DNA of 64,000 nucleotides, from the NCBI GenBank assembly GCA_964014735.1, contig CAXHBH010000007.1, forward strand, positions 1-64,000, given 5' to 3'. This DNA comes from UBA7446 sp964014735. Its GTDB lineage: Bacteria > Bacteroidota > Bacteroidia > Flavobacteriales > Flavobacteriaceae. This document shows, in pieces, positions 54,147 through 63,710 of the stretch. The notes under the pieces were generated by a model. The model was not told where the DNA came from. It saw only the letters and a program-made list of their open reading frames with translations, and did not search any database. The translations under genes were made by a program, and so were the position numbers. How positions within the stretch are numbered: position 1 is the stretch's first letter; each line of letters begins with the position of its first letter.

Positions 54147-57100
54147 ATGATTTGTTTTTTTGGCGATCCCAATAAACACATTTACGTTGTTCAGAAAGAA
54201 TTTCCAGTAGACGAAGAAGATCAGCAAAAACTACAATGGCTTTTTGGCGAATACCGTTTACTACGAAAGTCCTTTATCCAAGCAGATCTCATAGGACCTC
54301 GCATTTCCATGATTACTCCTTGGAGTACCAATGCAGTGGAAATTTGCCATAACATGGGGCTAAATGACATTATTCGTATTGAGCAGTTTTGGACAAAAGA
54401 TAACATTGTTTTTGATCCCATGATTCACCAGCGTTTTAAGGAATTGGATCAACATATCTACGACAACAAAAAAGAGCCAGAAGACATACTAGATATTGAT
54501 GATATTGCTTCTTTTAACCAACAAGAAGGCCTATCTCTTAGCGAAGACGAAGTTGCTTATTTAGAAGACTTAGCAACACGCCTTAAACGTCCATTAACAG
54601 ACTCGGAAGTATTTGGGTTTTCACAAGTCAATTCAGAACACTGCCGTCATAAAATTTTCAATGGTAAGTTCATCATTGACGGTAAAGTTAAAAAGCATTC
54701 GCTTTTTGAACTTATCAAAAAAACATCGAAAAAAAATAATGGTAATTTAGTGTCAGCTTATAAAGATAATGTGGCTTTTATTAAGGGGCCACCCCTAACC
54801 CAGTTTGCACCCCAGCAGGCAAACGCCCCAAGCAAATACGTCAAAAAACCTTTTCTTTCAGTGCTTTCGCTTAAAGCAGAGACACACAACTTTCCCACAA
54901 CCGTAGAGCCCTTTAACGGAGCAGCAACAGGTTCAGGTGGAGAAATTAGAGATCGTTTGGCTGGAGGTCAAGGTTCAATTCCGATGGCAGGAACAGCTGT
55001 GTACATGACAGCATACCCAAGAACGGCGGCCAACAGACCATGGGAGCAATTGGCGCCTCGCCCATGGCTTTATCAAAACCCAGAAGACATCCTCATAAAG
55101 GCTTCAAACGGTGCTTCTGATTTCGGCAATAAGTTTGGACAACCGCTCATTGCTGGCTCATTGCTAACTTTTGAACATAAAGAAGACATTGAAACAATTG
55201 GTTATGATAAGGTTATTATGCTGGCTGGAGGTATCGGTTACGGAAAAATGCAACAAAGTATAAAACAAATACCAAAAAAGGGCGACAAGATTGTTGTCAT
55301 GGGAGGTGATAATTACCGAATTGGAATGGGAGGAGCTGCCGTATCTTCGGCAGAAACAGGCGCATTTGACTCTGGCATTGAATTAAATGCTGTACAACGC
55401 TCCAATCCTGAAATGCAAAAACGTGTAGCCAACACTGTAAGAGCAGCTGTAGAAGCTGATAAAAACCCAATTGTTTCCATTCATGACCACGGAGCAGGTG
55501 GCCATCTAAACTGTCTTTCCGAACTCATTGAGGAGGTTGGTGGAAATATTGCGCTAGACAAACTTCCGGTTGGAGATAAAACGCTTTCTGCAAAAGAGAT
55601 TATTGGAAATGAATCTCAAGAGCGTATGGGGCTGATTACTAATGCCAAGGGATTTGAGCAACTCAAAGAGATTGCAGAAAGAGAACTTGCACCTATTTTT
55701 GAAGTGGGAGAAGTTACCGAAGATCACAGGTTTCAAATTCAAGACGAAACAAAAAAGTTGTCACCAATTGACTTAGACTTATCGGATTTCTTTGGCAAAA
55801 CACCCAAGACCATAATGCGAGACAGCATTAAAGCTAAAAATTATGCTGCCATACCAAAGTCTACTGCATTTGAAGAGCAGGTGTCATGGCTACTACAACT
55901 AGAGTCAGTAGCCAGTAAAGATTGGCTAACAAATAAAGTTGATCGTTGTGTCACTGGCCGTGTTGCCCAACAGCAATGCGTAGGACCACACCAGTTACCA
56001 TTGGCTAATTGTGGTGTAATGGCACTTGATTTTGAGGGAGTTCACGGGGTGGCAACATCTGTAGGACATGCTCCTTTAGTTGGCCTCATAGATGCTGGCT
56101 TGGGAAGTAAAAATGCCATCGCAAAAGCACTTACCAATATCATTTGGGCACCCATTGCTGATGGTCTTAGCAACGTGAGCCTTTCAGCCAACTGGATGTG
56201 GGCATGTAATAACCCTGGAGAAGATGCACGTCTTTATAAAGCTGTTGAAGCCTGTGCAGAATTTGCCATAAAGTTGGGCATAAACATCCCTACAGGGAAG
56301 GACTCACTATCTATGAAACAAAAATACCAAGGCGAAGAAGTACTTGCACCAGGTACTGTAATCATCTCTGCTTCTGGTCATTGTGATGCTATTGACAAAG
56401 TAGTCACACCAGAACTAAAAGCTGATGATGGAATGGTATATTTTATAGATCTATCAGATGGTAATGATGCATTGGGCGGTTCTGCTTTTGCACAACTTCA
56501 ACAGAGCATAGGTACAAGTGCACCAGATGTTGTCAAGGCAAAATATTTTAAGAAAGTATTTAATCAAGTCCAAAAAGAAATTAAAAAAGGAACTATCGCT
56601 GCTGGACATGATATTGGTGCGGGTGGTCTTATCACTTCATTACTAGAAATGTGTTTTGCTGCAGATGGTTTGGGCATGAGAGTCATCTTGCCTAAAAACA
56701 AAAAGGACGTAGCTCAAACACTACTATCCGAACAGGTTGGTATTTTGTTGCAAACAACAACTGAAGTTGCATCGAGATTGTTAAAAAAAGGCGTTGATAT
56801 TGTCAAAATAGGTACACCTATCAAAACAAATAGTCTTGAAATTAAAGGTTGCACAGTGGATTATAGCTTCGACATTGCAACCTATAGAAAACACTGGTTT
56901 AAGAGTTCTTATCTTCTTGACCGTAAACAAAGTGGTACAAAAAAAGCCAAGGAGCGTTTTGATACTTTTGATAAAACGCCTCTGCAGTTTAAATTTCCTG
57001 GTGATTTTGATGGCACAATAAAACCACAACCAACACGTAAAATAAAAGCAGCTGTTTTAAGAGATAAGGGTAGTAATTCGGAGCGTGAGATGGCCTATAT

Positions 57101-57785
57101 GATGCACTTAGTAGGCTTTGAAATCAAGGATGTTCACATGACAGATTTAACATCTGGTAGAGAAGATTTGAGCGATGTGCAACTGTTAGTAGCAGTAGGT
57201 GGATTTTCAAATTCCGATGTGCTGGGCTCTGCAAAAGGATGGGCGGGAACCATCAAATACAACGAAAAATCAAAAAAAGCCATTGAGCAGTTTTTTGCCC
57301 GACCCGACACCTTGAGTTTGGGGGTTTGTAATGGTTGTCAACTTTTCATTGAATTGGGCTTGCTACACCCCATAGCAAATGAAAAGCCCAAAATGGCTCA
57401 CAACGACTCAGGTAAATTTGAATGTGTTTTTACTGATGTAATTATAGAAGAAAGTCCAGCTATTATGCTCAATAGCCTACAAGGAAGCAGATTAGGTATT
57501 TGGGCGGCTCACGGCGAAGGCAAGTTTATATTCCCAAAAGGTAAAAACAACTATGCTATCGCTGGTAAATACGCTTATGAATCATACCCTTCGAATCCAA
57601 ACGGATCAGACCACAATGCTGCCATGCTAAGCAGTGACGATGGACGTCACTTGGTCACGATGCCACACCTTGAGCGCGCGATTTTTCCATGGAACTGGGG
57701 AAGCTACCCGGATAACCGTTCCGATCAGGTCAGCCCTTGGATAATGGCCTTCGAGGATGCTTACAATTGGATTTTAAGTAGGTAA
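54147..57785 (+). CDS. purL: Phosphoribosylformylglycinamidine synthase, fused form
   Basis: This 1,212-residue enzyme converts FGAR to FGAM with ATP and glutamine in purine synthesis. It joins all three functions. An N-terminal PurS-like part (1-130) leads to a FGAM-synthase core with FGFSQVNSEHCRHKIFNGKF, KAETHNFPTTVEPFNGAATG and SIHDHGAGGHLNCLSELIEE. A C-terminal glutamine amidotransferase domain follows, with SLGVCNGCQLFIELGLL (catalytic Cys) and WAAHGEGKF. It is about 80 residues shorter than the E. coli enzyme. A single promoter lies upstream. Confidence 0.97.
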   Translation: MICFFGDPNKHIYVVQKEFPVDEEDQQKLQWLFGEYRLLRKSFIQADLIGPRISMITPWSTNAVEICHNMGLNDIIRIEQFWTKDNIVFDPMIHQRFKELDQHIYDNKKEPEDILDIDDIASFNQQEGLSLSEDEVAYLEDLATRLKRPLTDSEVFGFSQVNSEHCRHKIFNGKFIIDGKVKKHSLFELIKKTSKKNNGNLVSAYKDNVAFIKGPPLTQFAPQQANAPSKYVKKPFLSVLSLKAETHNFPTTVEPFNGAATGSGGEIRDRLAGGQGSIPMAGTAVYMTAYPRTAANRPWEQLAPRPWLYQNPEDILIKASNGASDFGNKFGQPLIAGSLLTFEHKEDIETIGYDKVIMLAGGIGYGKMQQSIKQIPKKGDKIVVMGGDNYRIGMGGAAVSSAETGAFDSGIELNAVQRSNPEMQKRVANTVRAAVEADKNPIVSIHDHGAGGHLNCLSELIEEVGGNIALDKLPVGDKTLSAKEIIGNESQERMGLITNAKGFEQLKEIAERELAPIFEVGEVTEDHRFQIQDETKKLSPIDLDLSDFFGKTPKTIMRDSIKAKNYAAIPKSTAFEEQVSWLLQLESVASKDWLTNKVDRCVTGRVAQQQCVGPHQLPLANCGVMALDFEGVHGVATSVGHAPLVGLIDAGLGSKNAIAKALTNIIWAPIADGLSNVSLSANWMWACNNPGEDARLYKAVEACAEFAIKLGINIPTGKDSLSMKQKYQGEEVLAPGTVIISASGHCDAIDKVVTPELKADDGMVYFIDLSDGNDALGGSAFAQLQQSIGTSAPDVVKAKYFKKVFNQVQKEIKKGTIAAGHDIGAGGLITSLLEMCFAADGLGMRVILPKNKKDVAQTLLSEQVGILLQTTTEVASRLLKKGVDIVKIGTPIKTNSLEIKGCTVDYSFDIATYRKHWFKSSYLLDRKQSGTKKAKERFDTFDKTPLQFKFPGDFDGTIKPQPTRKIKAAVLRDKGSNSEREMAYMMHLVGFEIKDVHMTDLTSGREDLSDVQLLVAVGGFSNSDVLGSAKGWAGTIKYNEKSKKAIEQFFARPDTLSLGVCNGCQLFIELGLLHPIANEKPKMAHNDSGKFECVFTDVIIEESPAIMLNSLQGSRLGIWAAHGEGKFIFPKGKNNYAIAGKYAYESYPSNPNGSDHNAAMLSSDDGRHLVTMPHLERAIFPWNWGSYPDNRSDQVSPWIMAFEDAYNWILSR

Positions 57786-57844
57786 AATCAAAAAAATATC
57801 GTTTTTTTGAATATTATCAATTGTATAAAAAAACGCTTTAAAAT

Positions 57845-59620
57845 ATGAAAACACCCAAAAGACTTTTTGATTTTATTGATATAATGGCAACTGACAAGCC
57901 GCTAGAAAATGCTGTGAATTCAAAAACTACCGGGCAATGGGTTGGCTTATCCACGCCAGAAGTCAGAGAACTCGGCAACAACTTGAGCGCAAAGCTACTT
58001 TCATTGGGTGTTGCAGCAGGCGATAAAATTGCTATGATTTCATCTACTAACAGAACAGAGTGGGTACTTGCAGACTACGCCATGGCTCAAATTGGCGCTA
58101 TAAATGTTCCAATCTATCCAACTATTTCTTCGGACGATTATGCCTATATTATGAATCACGCAGAGGTGAGATTCTGTTTTGTTTCTGATATTAAAGTATT
58201 AAATAAAGTGCGCGAAATTCAATCCAACTGTTCAAAAATTGAAAACGTATTTAGCTTTGATAAAATTGAGGGTTGTAATGCTTTTGAAAACTTGCTAACT
58301 AAAAAGCCAACAAAAGCACAACTTCAAGAAATTGAAGCCCGAAAAGAAGCTATTGATGAAGCGGACTTGGCAACCATCATCTATACTTCAGGAACTACTG
58401 GAAAGCCAAAAGGGGTGATGTTAAGCCATCAAAATATTGTAAGCAATGTAATTGCTAGCCAAAAGAGATTGCCCTTAACATACGGGTACGCAAAAGCCTT
58501 GAGCTTTTTACCTATGTGCCACATCTACGAACGCATGCTTCTATATCTTTATTTTTATTCTGGGACGCAAATTTATTTTGCTGAGTCGTTAGAGACTATT
58601 TCTGAAAACCTGAACGAAATTAAGCCTGAGTTCATGACAGCAGTACCCCGACTTTTAGAAAAGCTTTTTGATAAGATTATTGCCAAAGGAGAATTACTAA
58701 CTGGAATCAAAAAAAAATTATTTGATTGGGCGGTTGGACTCGGACTGCGTTATGAGCCATATGGCAAGAACGGCTGGTTTTATGAATTTCAGCTTAAAAT
58801 TGCAAGAAAACTTATTTTCAAAAAATGGCAAGAGGCCCTAGGAGGTAATTTAACAACCATTGCATCGGGTAGTGCAGCGCTTCAGCCTAGGCTAGCACGC
58901 GTTTTTACTGCAGCAGGTATGACTGTGGCAGAAGGCTATGGTCTAACAGAAACATCCCCAGTTGTATCAGTCAACGATATGCGTAATTTTCAAATGAAAA
59001 TCGGCTCTGTTGGCACACTTTTAGATGATGTTGAAGTTAAAATTGCAAAAGATGGTGAAATCCTATGTAAAGGACCCAATGTCATGATAGGATATTACAA
59101 GGATAAAGAAAAAACCAATGAAGTAATCAGAGATGGATACTTCCATACAGGAGATATTGGTCATATTGATTCTGATGGATTTTTAAAAATCACTGATCGA
59201 AAAAAAGCAATGTTCAAGACCTCTGGAGGAAAATATATAGCACCACAAGTCATTGAAAATGCCATGAAACAATCTGTATATATAGAACAAATCATGGTGA
59301 TTGGTGAAAACCAAAAATTTCCAGCTGCTTTAATTCAACTAAACTATGAAGCCTTAGAAGCCTGGGCAAGAGAAAAACAACTACAACTTTCCGCTGACCA
59401 GACAACATGGTGTAAAAACGCTGTCATCCAAAACAAAGTTATGGATGAAGTGAATAGCATTAACGAACGTTTTGGCCAATGGGAAAAAGTAAAAGAAATA
59501 CAACTTACACCGGATGTGTGGTCTGTAGATGATGGACAACTTACACCAACCATGAAGCTAAAGCGAAAAGTCATCAGGGAAAAATACAATTCACTAATAG
59601 AAAATATATATAGCGCATAA
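57845..59620 (+). CDS. fadD: Long-chain acyl-CoA synthetase (AMP-binding)
   Basis: This 591-residue enzyme activates fatty acids to acyl-CoA through an acyl-AMP step. The P-loop is YTSGTTGKPKGVMLSHQNIV near 180-200, GYGLTETSPVVSVN binds adenine near 365-380, and GYFHTGDIGHIDSDGFLKIT with DRKKAMFKTSGGKYIAPQVI marks the hinge. It is a long-chain (FadD15/FACS) type with a KWQEALGG insert. It sits just before the MarR gene and the beta-oxidation genes, so it feeds that pathway. The palindrome at 59,621 follows its stop by zero bases. Confidence 0.93.
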   Translation: MKTPKRLFDFIDIMATDKPLENAVNSKTTGQWVGLSTPEVRELGNNLSAKLLSLGVAAGDKIAMISSTNRTEWVLADYAMAQIGAINVPIYPTISSDDYAYIMNHAEVRFCFVSDIKVLNKVREIQSNCSKIENVFSFDKIEGCNAFENLLTKKPTKAQLQEIEARKEAIDEADLATIIYTSGTTGKPKGVMLSHQNIVSNVIASQKRLPLTYGYAKALSFLPMCHIYERMLLYLYFYSGTQIYFAESLETISENLNEIKPEFMTAVPRLLEKLFDKIIAKGELLTGIKKKLFDWAVGLGLRYEPYGKNGWFYEFQLKIARKLIFKKWQEALGGNLTTIASGSAALQPRLARVFTAAGMTVAEGYGLTETSPVVSVNDMRNFQMKIGSVGTLLDDVEVKIAKDGEILCKGPNVMIGYYKDKEKTNEVIRDGYFHTGDIGHIDSDGFLKITDRKKAMFKTSGGKYIAPQVIENAMKQSVYIEQIMVIGENQKFPAALIQLNYEALEAWAREKQLQLSADQTTWCKNAVIQNKVMDEVNSINERFGQWEKVKEIQLTPDVWSVDDGQLTPTMKLKRKVIREKYNSLIENIYSA

Positions 59621-59642
59621 AATACTATGCGTGCATAGTATT
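59621..59642 (+). promoter_or_regulatory. Perfect palindrome: MarR operator and/or terminator
   Basis: AATACTATGC-GT-GCATAGTATT is a perfect ten-pair inverted repeat starting directly after the acyl-CoA synthetase stop. It is followed by seven T residues and overlaps the -33 region of the probable marR promoter at 59,649. It could end transcription of the upstream gene, bind the MarR dimer, or do both. Confidence 0.65.
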
Positions 59643-59648
59643 TTTTTG

Positions 59649-59656
59649 TATGTTTG
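59649..59656 (+). promoter_or_regulatory. -7 promoter element of marR
   Basis: TATGTTTG, a full TAnnTTTG match, ends four bases before the preferred marR ATG. The leader is therefore nearly absent, unless the start lies further down. Confidence 0.45.
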
Positions 59657-59660
59657 GGGT

Positions 59661-60107
59661 ATGCAAATAACCACTTCGTACCCAACCGTTGACGCACTAT
59701 ACCGAGCAGCATGGCAAGCCATTACCAAAATGTACAATGAAGAAGCTGCTAAATACGACACCTCAATGGCAACAGGTTTGGCGTTATTATCAATAGACCC
59801 TGTTCACGGAACTCCCTCAACGGCGATTGCACCAAAGATGGGCATGGAGGCCACCAGCCTTTCTAGAACACTAAAGACACTTGAAAACAAGGGATTGATT
59901 GTTCGTGAACCGAATCCTGATGACGGCAGGAGCGTACTGCTTAAACTCACCACGGCGGGGCTAGAAAAAAGGGATTTGTCAAAATCCTTTGTTTTGAAAT
60001 TTAATGAGCAAGTAACGCAAAACATCGATGCTAAAAAACTAGAGGCCTTTAGGCAGGTATCCGAAACCATCATCGAACTCATACAATCAAAAAACATTTA
60101 CAAATAA
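59661..60107 (+). CDS. MarR-family transcriptional regulator of the fad cluster
   Basis: This protein of about 148 residues is a winged-helix dimeric repressor. The helix-turn-helix region carries AIAPKMGMEATSLSRTLKTL followed by ENKGLIVREPNPDDGRSVLL, the recognition helix and wing of the MarR family. The start at ATG 59,661 is preferred to the GTG at 59,631, since the latter lies inside the palindrome. It is the first gene of the operon, with seven bases to the next. It most likely represses its own operon until a fatty acyl-CoA ligand binds; the ligand is inferred. Confidence 0.9.
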   Translation: MQITTSYPTVDALYRAAWQAITKMYNEEAAKYDTSMATGLALLSIDPVHGTPSTAIAPKMGMEATSLSRTLKTLENKGLIVREPNPDDGRSVLLKLTTAGLEKRDLSKSFVLKFNEQVTQNIDAKKLEAFRQVSETIIELIQSKNIYK

Positions 60108-60114
60108 CCTGCCT

Positions 60115-62520
60115 ATGAACAGACGTATAAAAAAAGTAGCCGTATTAGGGTCAGGAATCATGGGCGCTGGAATAGCCTGCCACTTTGCCAATATTGGTGT
60201 TGAGGTATTGCTGCTCGATATTGTTCCTAAAGAGCCAAATGATCTTGAAAAGAAAAAAGGTTTAGACACCACACACCCAGCGGTGCGTAACCGCATTGTT
60301 ACGACCAATCTAACGGCGGCCATCAAAAGCAAACCTGCACCGCTCTACCATCCAAACTTTAAGGAGCGCATCCAAACAGGTAATTTTGAAGACGATATGT
60401 CCAAGCTTGCCGGCGTGGATTGGATTATCGAAGTCGTTGTAGAACGATTAGACATTAAGAAAATAGTTTTTGATCAAGTGGAACAGCACAGAGCGCAGGG
60501 AACATTAGTTAGTTCTAACACATCTGGTATTCCAATCAAATTTATGAATAAAGGAAGGTCAAAAGACTTTCAAGAACACTTTACGGTAACACATTTTTTT
60601 AACCCTCCTCGTTACCTCAAGTTGTTTGAAGTAGTGCCAGGGCCTAACTGTAAGGCTGAAGTTGTTGACTTCCTAATGGACTATGGTACCCGCTTTTTAG
60701 GCAAGTCGGCTGTGCTGGCCAAAGACACACCTGCCTTTATCGGTAACCGCATTGGCATCTTCTGTATTCAGAGTTTATTCCACCAAATGAAACCCATGGA
60801 AATAACTGTGGAGGAAGTAGATAAACTAACCGGTCCTGTGATGGGACGACCCAAATCTGCCACCTTTAGAACGGTAGATGTTGTGGGGCTAGACACCCTA
60901 GTGCATGTAGCCAAAGGCTTGCACGAAAACTGCCCGGACGACGAACGTCGTGACCGTTTTGTATTGCCAGATTTTATCCAACAAATGATGGACGAGCAGT
61001 GGCTCGGAAGCAAATCGGGTCAAGGGTTTTACAAAAAAATCAAAGACAAGGACGGAACGTCTGAAATACAAGTATTGGACCTGGACACCATGACGTATCG
61101 CTCCAAAAAGAAAGTATCTTTTGCTACTCTTGAAAAAACAAAATCTGTTGAGCGTGTTGCTGATCGTTTTCCCATTTTGATAAGCGGGACAGACAAGGCA
61201 GCACAATTCTACCGCGCTATTTTGGGCGAAACCTTTGCTTATGTACAGTACCGCATTCTCGAAATATCTGATGCCCTTTACCAAATAGACGAAGCAATGA
61301 AGGCTGGTTTTGGCTGGGAACACGGCCCCTTCGAATTGTGGGATGCTGTCGGACTAACAGAAGGAATTGCGCTTATTAAGGAAGCTGGGCACCAAGTTGC
61401 CCCATGGATAGAAACATTGGCCACCACTGGCGCTACAGGCTTTTATCAGCTTAACGAAAACAAGCCGCACTATTACAATATTGAGAAAGAGAAATTTGTG
61501 TCCGTTCCCGGACAAGAGGCCTTTATTATTTTGGATCACGTTAGAGAGAACGAGACCATCTGGCAAAATAAGGAATGCTCGGTAATAGACCTAGGAGATG
61601 GGATTTTAAATATAGAGTTTCGCTCAAAAATGAATACCATCGGTGCGGGTGTATTGCAGGGGATTAATAAGGGTATTGACCTTGCGGAACAAGGCTATGA
61701 AGGGGTTGTGATAGGCAATAACGGCACCAACTTCTCGGCAGGCGCCAACTTGGGCATGATATTCTTGCTAGCAGTAGAACAGGAATACGATGAGCTGAAT
61801 ATGGCCATTAAGTACTTCCAAGATACCATGATGCGGATGCGCTATTCGAGTGTACCCACAGTTGCTGCACCACACGGACTAACGCTTGGTGGGGGCTGCG
61901 AACTGTCCATGCATGCCGACAAAGTAGTGGCTGCTGCGGAAACCTACATCGGATTGGTAGAATTTGGCGTTGGAGTCATTCCTGGGGGTGGTGGTTCTAA
62001 GGAAATGACCTTGCGTGCGTCTGACATGTTCCGCAAAAACGACGTTGAGCTTAATGTGTTGCAAGAGCATTTCTTGGCCATAGGTATGGCAAAAGTGGCT
62101 ACCTCGGCCTATGAAGCCTATGACTTTAGCATTTTACAGAAGGGGAAAGACATAGTTGTAGTCAACGGTAAACAGCAGCTGAACATTGCCAAGCAGGAAG
62201 CCCTGCTTATGGCGCAGCGCGGCTACACTCAACCCAAACAACGCACAGACATAAAAGTACTTGGAAAACAAGCTTTGGGCATGTTTTTGGTTGGTACAGA
62301 TAGTATGGAAGCGGGACACTACATTTCGGAGCACGATCAAAAAATCGCCAACAAACTTGCCTATGTGATGGCAGGAGGTGATCTGTCGCAAGCGACGCAA
62401 GTAAGCGAACGCTATTTGCTGGACATCGAGCGTGAGGCTTTTTTATCGCTATGTGCCGAACGAAAAACATTGGAACGCATTCAACATATGCTCAAAACTG
62501 GCAAACCTTTACGCAACTAA
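60115..62520 (+). CDS. fadN: 3-hydroxyacyl-CoA dehydrogenase/enoyl-CoA hydratase fusion (FadN type)
   Basis: This 801-residue protein carries the two middle steps of beta-oxidation. The N-terminal dehydrogenase part starts KKVAVLGSGIMGAGIACHFA (NAD loop) and includes HFFNPPRYLKLFEVVPG near 160. The C-terminal part is a crotonase fold with GNNGTNFSAGANLGMIFLL and APHGLTLGGGCELSMHADKV, then VGVIPGGGGSKEM. This dehydrogenase-first order is that of Bacillus FadN, the reverse of E. coli FadB/FadJ. Membership in a MarR-led operon with thiolase and acyl-CoA dehydrogenase supports the name. Confidence 0.93.
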   Translation: MNRRIKKVAVLGSGIMGAGIACHFANIGVEVLLLDIVPKEPNDLEKKKGLDTTHPAVRNRIVTTNLTAAIKSKPAPLYHPNFKERIQTGNFEDDMSKLAGVDWIIEVVVERLDIKKIVFDQVEQHRAQGTLVSSNTSGIPIKFMNKGRSKDFQEHFTVTHFFNPPRYLKLFEVVPGPNCKAEVVDFLMDYGTRFLGKSAVLAKDTPAFIGNRIGIFCIQSLFHQMKPMEITVEEVDKLTGPVMGRPKSATFRTVDVVGLDTLVHVAKGLHENCPDDERRDRFVLPDFIQQMMDEQWLGSKSGQGFYKKIKDKDGTSEIQVLDLDTMTYRSKKKVSFATLEKTKSVERVADRFPILISGTDKAAQFYRAILGETFAYVQYRILEISDALYQIDEAMKAGFGWEHGPFELWDAVGLTEGIALIKEAGHQVAPWIETLATTGATGFYQLNENKPHYYNIEKEKFVSVPGQEAFIILDHVRENETIWQNKECSVIDLGDGILNIEFRSKMNTIGAGVLQGINKGIDLAEQGYEGVVIGNNGTNFSAGANLGMIFLLAVEQEYDELNMAIKYFQDTMMRMRYSSVPTVAAPHGLTLGGGCELSMHADKVVAAAETYIGLVEFGVGVIPGGGGSKEMTLRASDMFRKNDVELNVLQEHFLAIGMAKVATSAYEAYDFSILQKGKDIVVVNGKQQLNIAKQEALLMAQRGYTQPKQRTDIKVLGKQALGMFLVGTDSMEAGHYISEHDQKIANKLAYVMAGGDLSQATQVSERYLLDIEREAFLSLCAERKTLERIQHMLKTGKPLRN

Positions 62521-62522
62521 TT

Positions 62523-63701
62523 ATGAAAACAGCTTATATCGTAAGGGCATATCGCACCGCCGTTGGAAAAGCACCACGGGGACTTTTCCGCTTTAAGCGT
62601 CCAGATGAACTGGCCGCAGAAACGGTTGCCCATCTCATGGACAGCATCCCTGAATTGGATAAAAAACGCATCGACGACGTCATTGTTGGAAATGCCATGC
62701 CCGAAGCAGAGCAAGGGCTTAACATGGCACGACTCATTTCGCTAATGGGACTGGAAACCGATACGGTTCCGGGCGTCACCGTTAACCGCTACTGCGCCTC
62801 GGGATTGGAAACCATTGCTATGGCTACTGCCAAGATTCAATCTGGTATGGCGGAATGCATCATCGCTGGTGGATCGGAAAGCATGAGTTATATCCCCTTT
62901 GGTGGATACAAACCAGTTCCCGATTATGAATTGGTAAAAAATGGAAAAGAAGATTATTATTGGGGTATGGGGCTTACGGCAGAGGCTGTAGCTAAAGAGT
63001 ACAACATCTCACGGGAAGACCAAGACGCCTTTTCCTATGACTCACACCAAAAAGCGCTTGCGGCACTTAAAAGTGATGCCTTTAAAGACCAGATTGTACC
63101 CATCCATATTGAAGAAAACTACTTGGAAGGAAATACCAAGAAAACTCGCAACTATATAGTGGACACAGACGAAGGTCCACGTGCCGATACGGCCATTGAC
63201 AAATTGGCTAAACTACGTCCCGTATTTTCGGTTGGTGGCACCGTGACTGCTGGTAATGCCTCACAAACCAGCGATGGAGCAGCCATGGTATTGGTCATGA
63301 GCGAGGATATGGTCAAAGAGCTTGGGTTTACTCCTATTGCGCGTATGGTTAGTTATGCAGCAGCAGGCGTACCGCCACGTATTATGGGGATTGGTCCTGT
63401 AGCAGCCATTCCAAAAGCACTGAAGCAAGCAGGAATGAAACAAGAAGATATTGAGCTCATTGAGTTAAACGAGGCTTTTGCTTCTCAATCACTAGCGGTT
63501 ATTCGTACGCTCGGACTAAATACTGACATCATCAATGTGAATGGAGGTGCTATAGCCCTTGGACATCCACTTGGGTGCACGGGCGCAAAGCTTTCGGTGC
63601 AGCTATTTGATGAAATGAAAAAGAGAGATAACAAATACGGTATGGTGACCATGTGTGTGGGAACAGGACAGGGCGCAGCCGGAATTTTTGAACGTTTATA
63701 A
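62523..63701 (+). CDS. fadA: Acetyl-CoA acyltransferase (3-ketoacyl-CoA thiolase)
   Basis: This 392-residue thiolase ends each beta-oxidation cycle by releasing acetyl-CoA. The nucleophilic cysteine is in VTVNRYCASGLETIA (Cys91), with ELIELNEAFASQSLAVIR near 330, GGAIALGHPLGCTGAKL near 360 and the second catalytic cysteine in MCVGTGQGAAGIFERL. The ATG at 62,523 is chosen because the longer upstream frame lies inside the FadN gene. It starts two bases after fadN and is co-transcribed with it. Confidence 0.94.
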   Translation: MKTAYIVRAYRTAVGKAPRGLFRFKRPDELAAETVAHLMDSIPELDKKRIDDVIVGNAMPEAEQGLNMARLISLMGLETDTVPGVTVNRYCASGLETIAMATAKIQSGMAECIIAGGSESMSYIPFGGYKPVPDYELVKNGKEDYYWGMGLTAEAVAKEYNISREDQDAFSYDSHQKALAALKSDAFKDQIVPIHIEENYLEGNTKKTRNYIVDTDEGPRADTAIDKLAKLRPVFSVGGTVTAGNASQTSDGAAMVLVMSEDMVKELGFTPIARMVSYAAAGVPPRIMGIGPVAAIPKALKQAGMKQEDIELIELNEAFASQSLAVIRTLGLNTDIINVNGGAIALGHPLGCTGAKLSVQLFDEMKKRDNKYGMVTMCVGTGQGAAGIFERL

Positions 63702-63710
63702 CACCAACTT

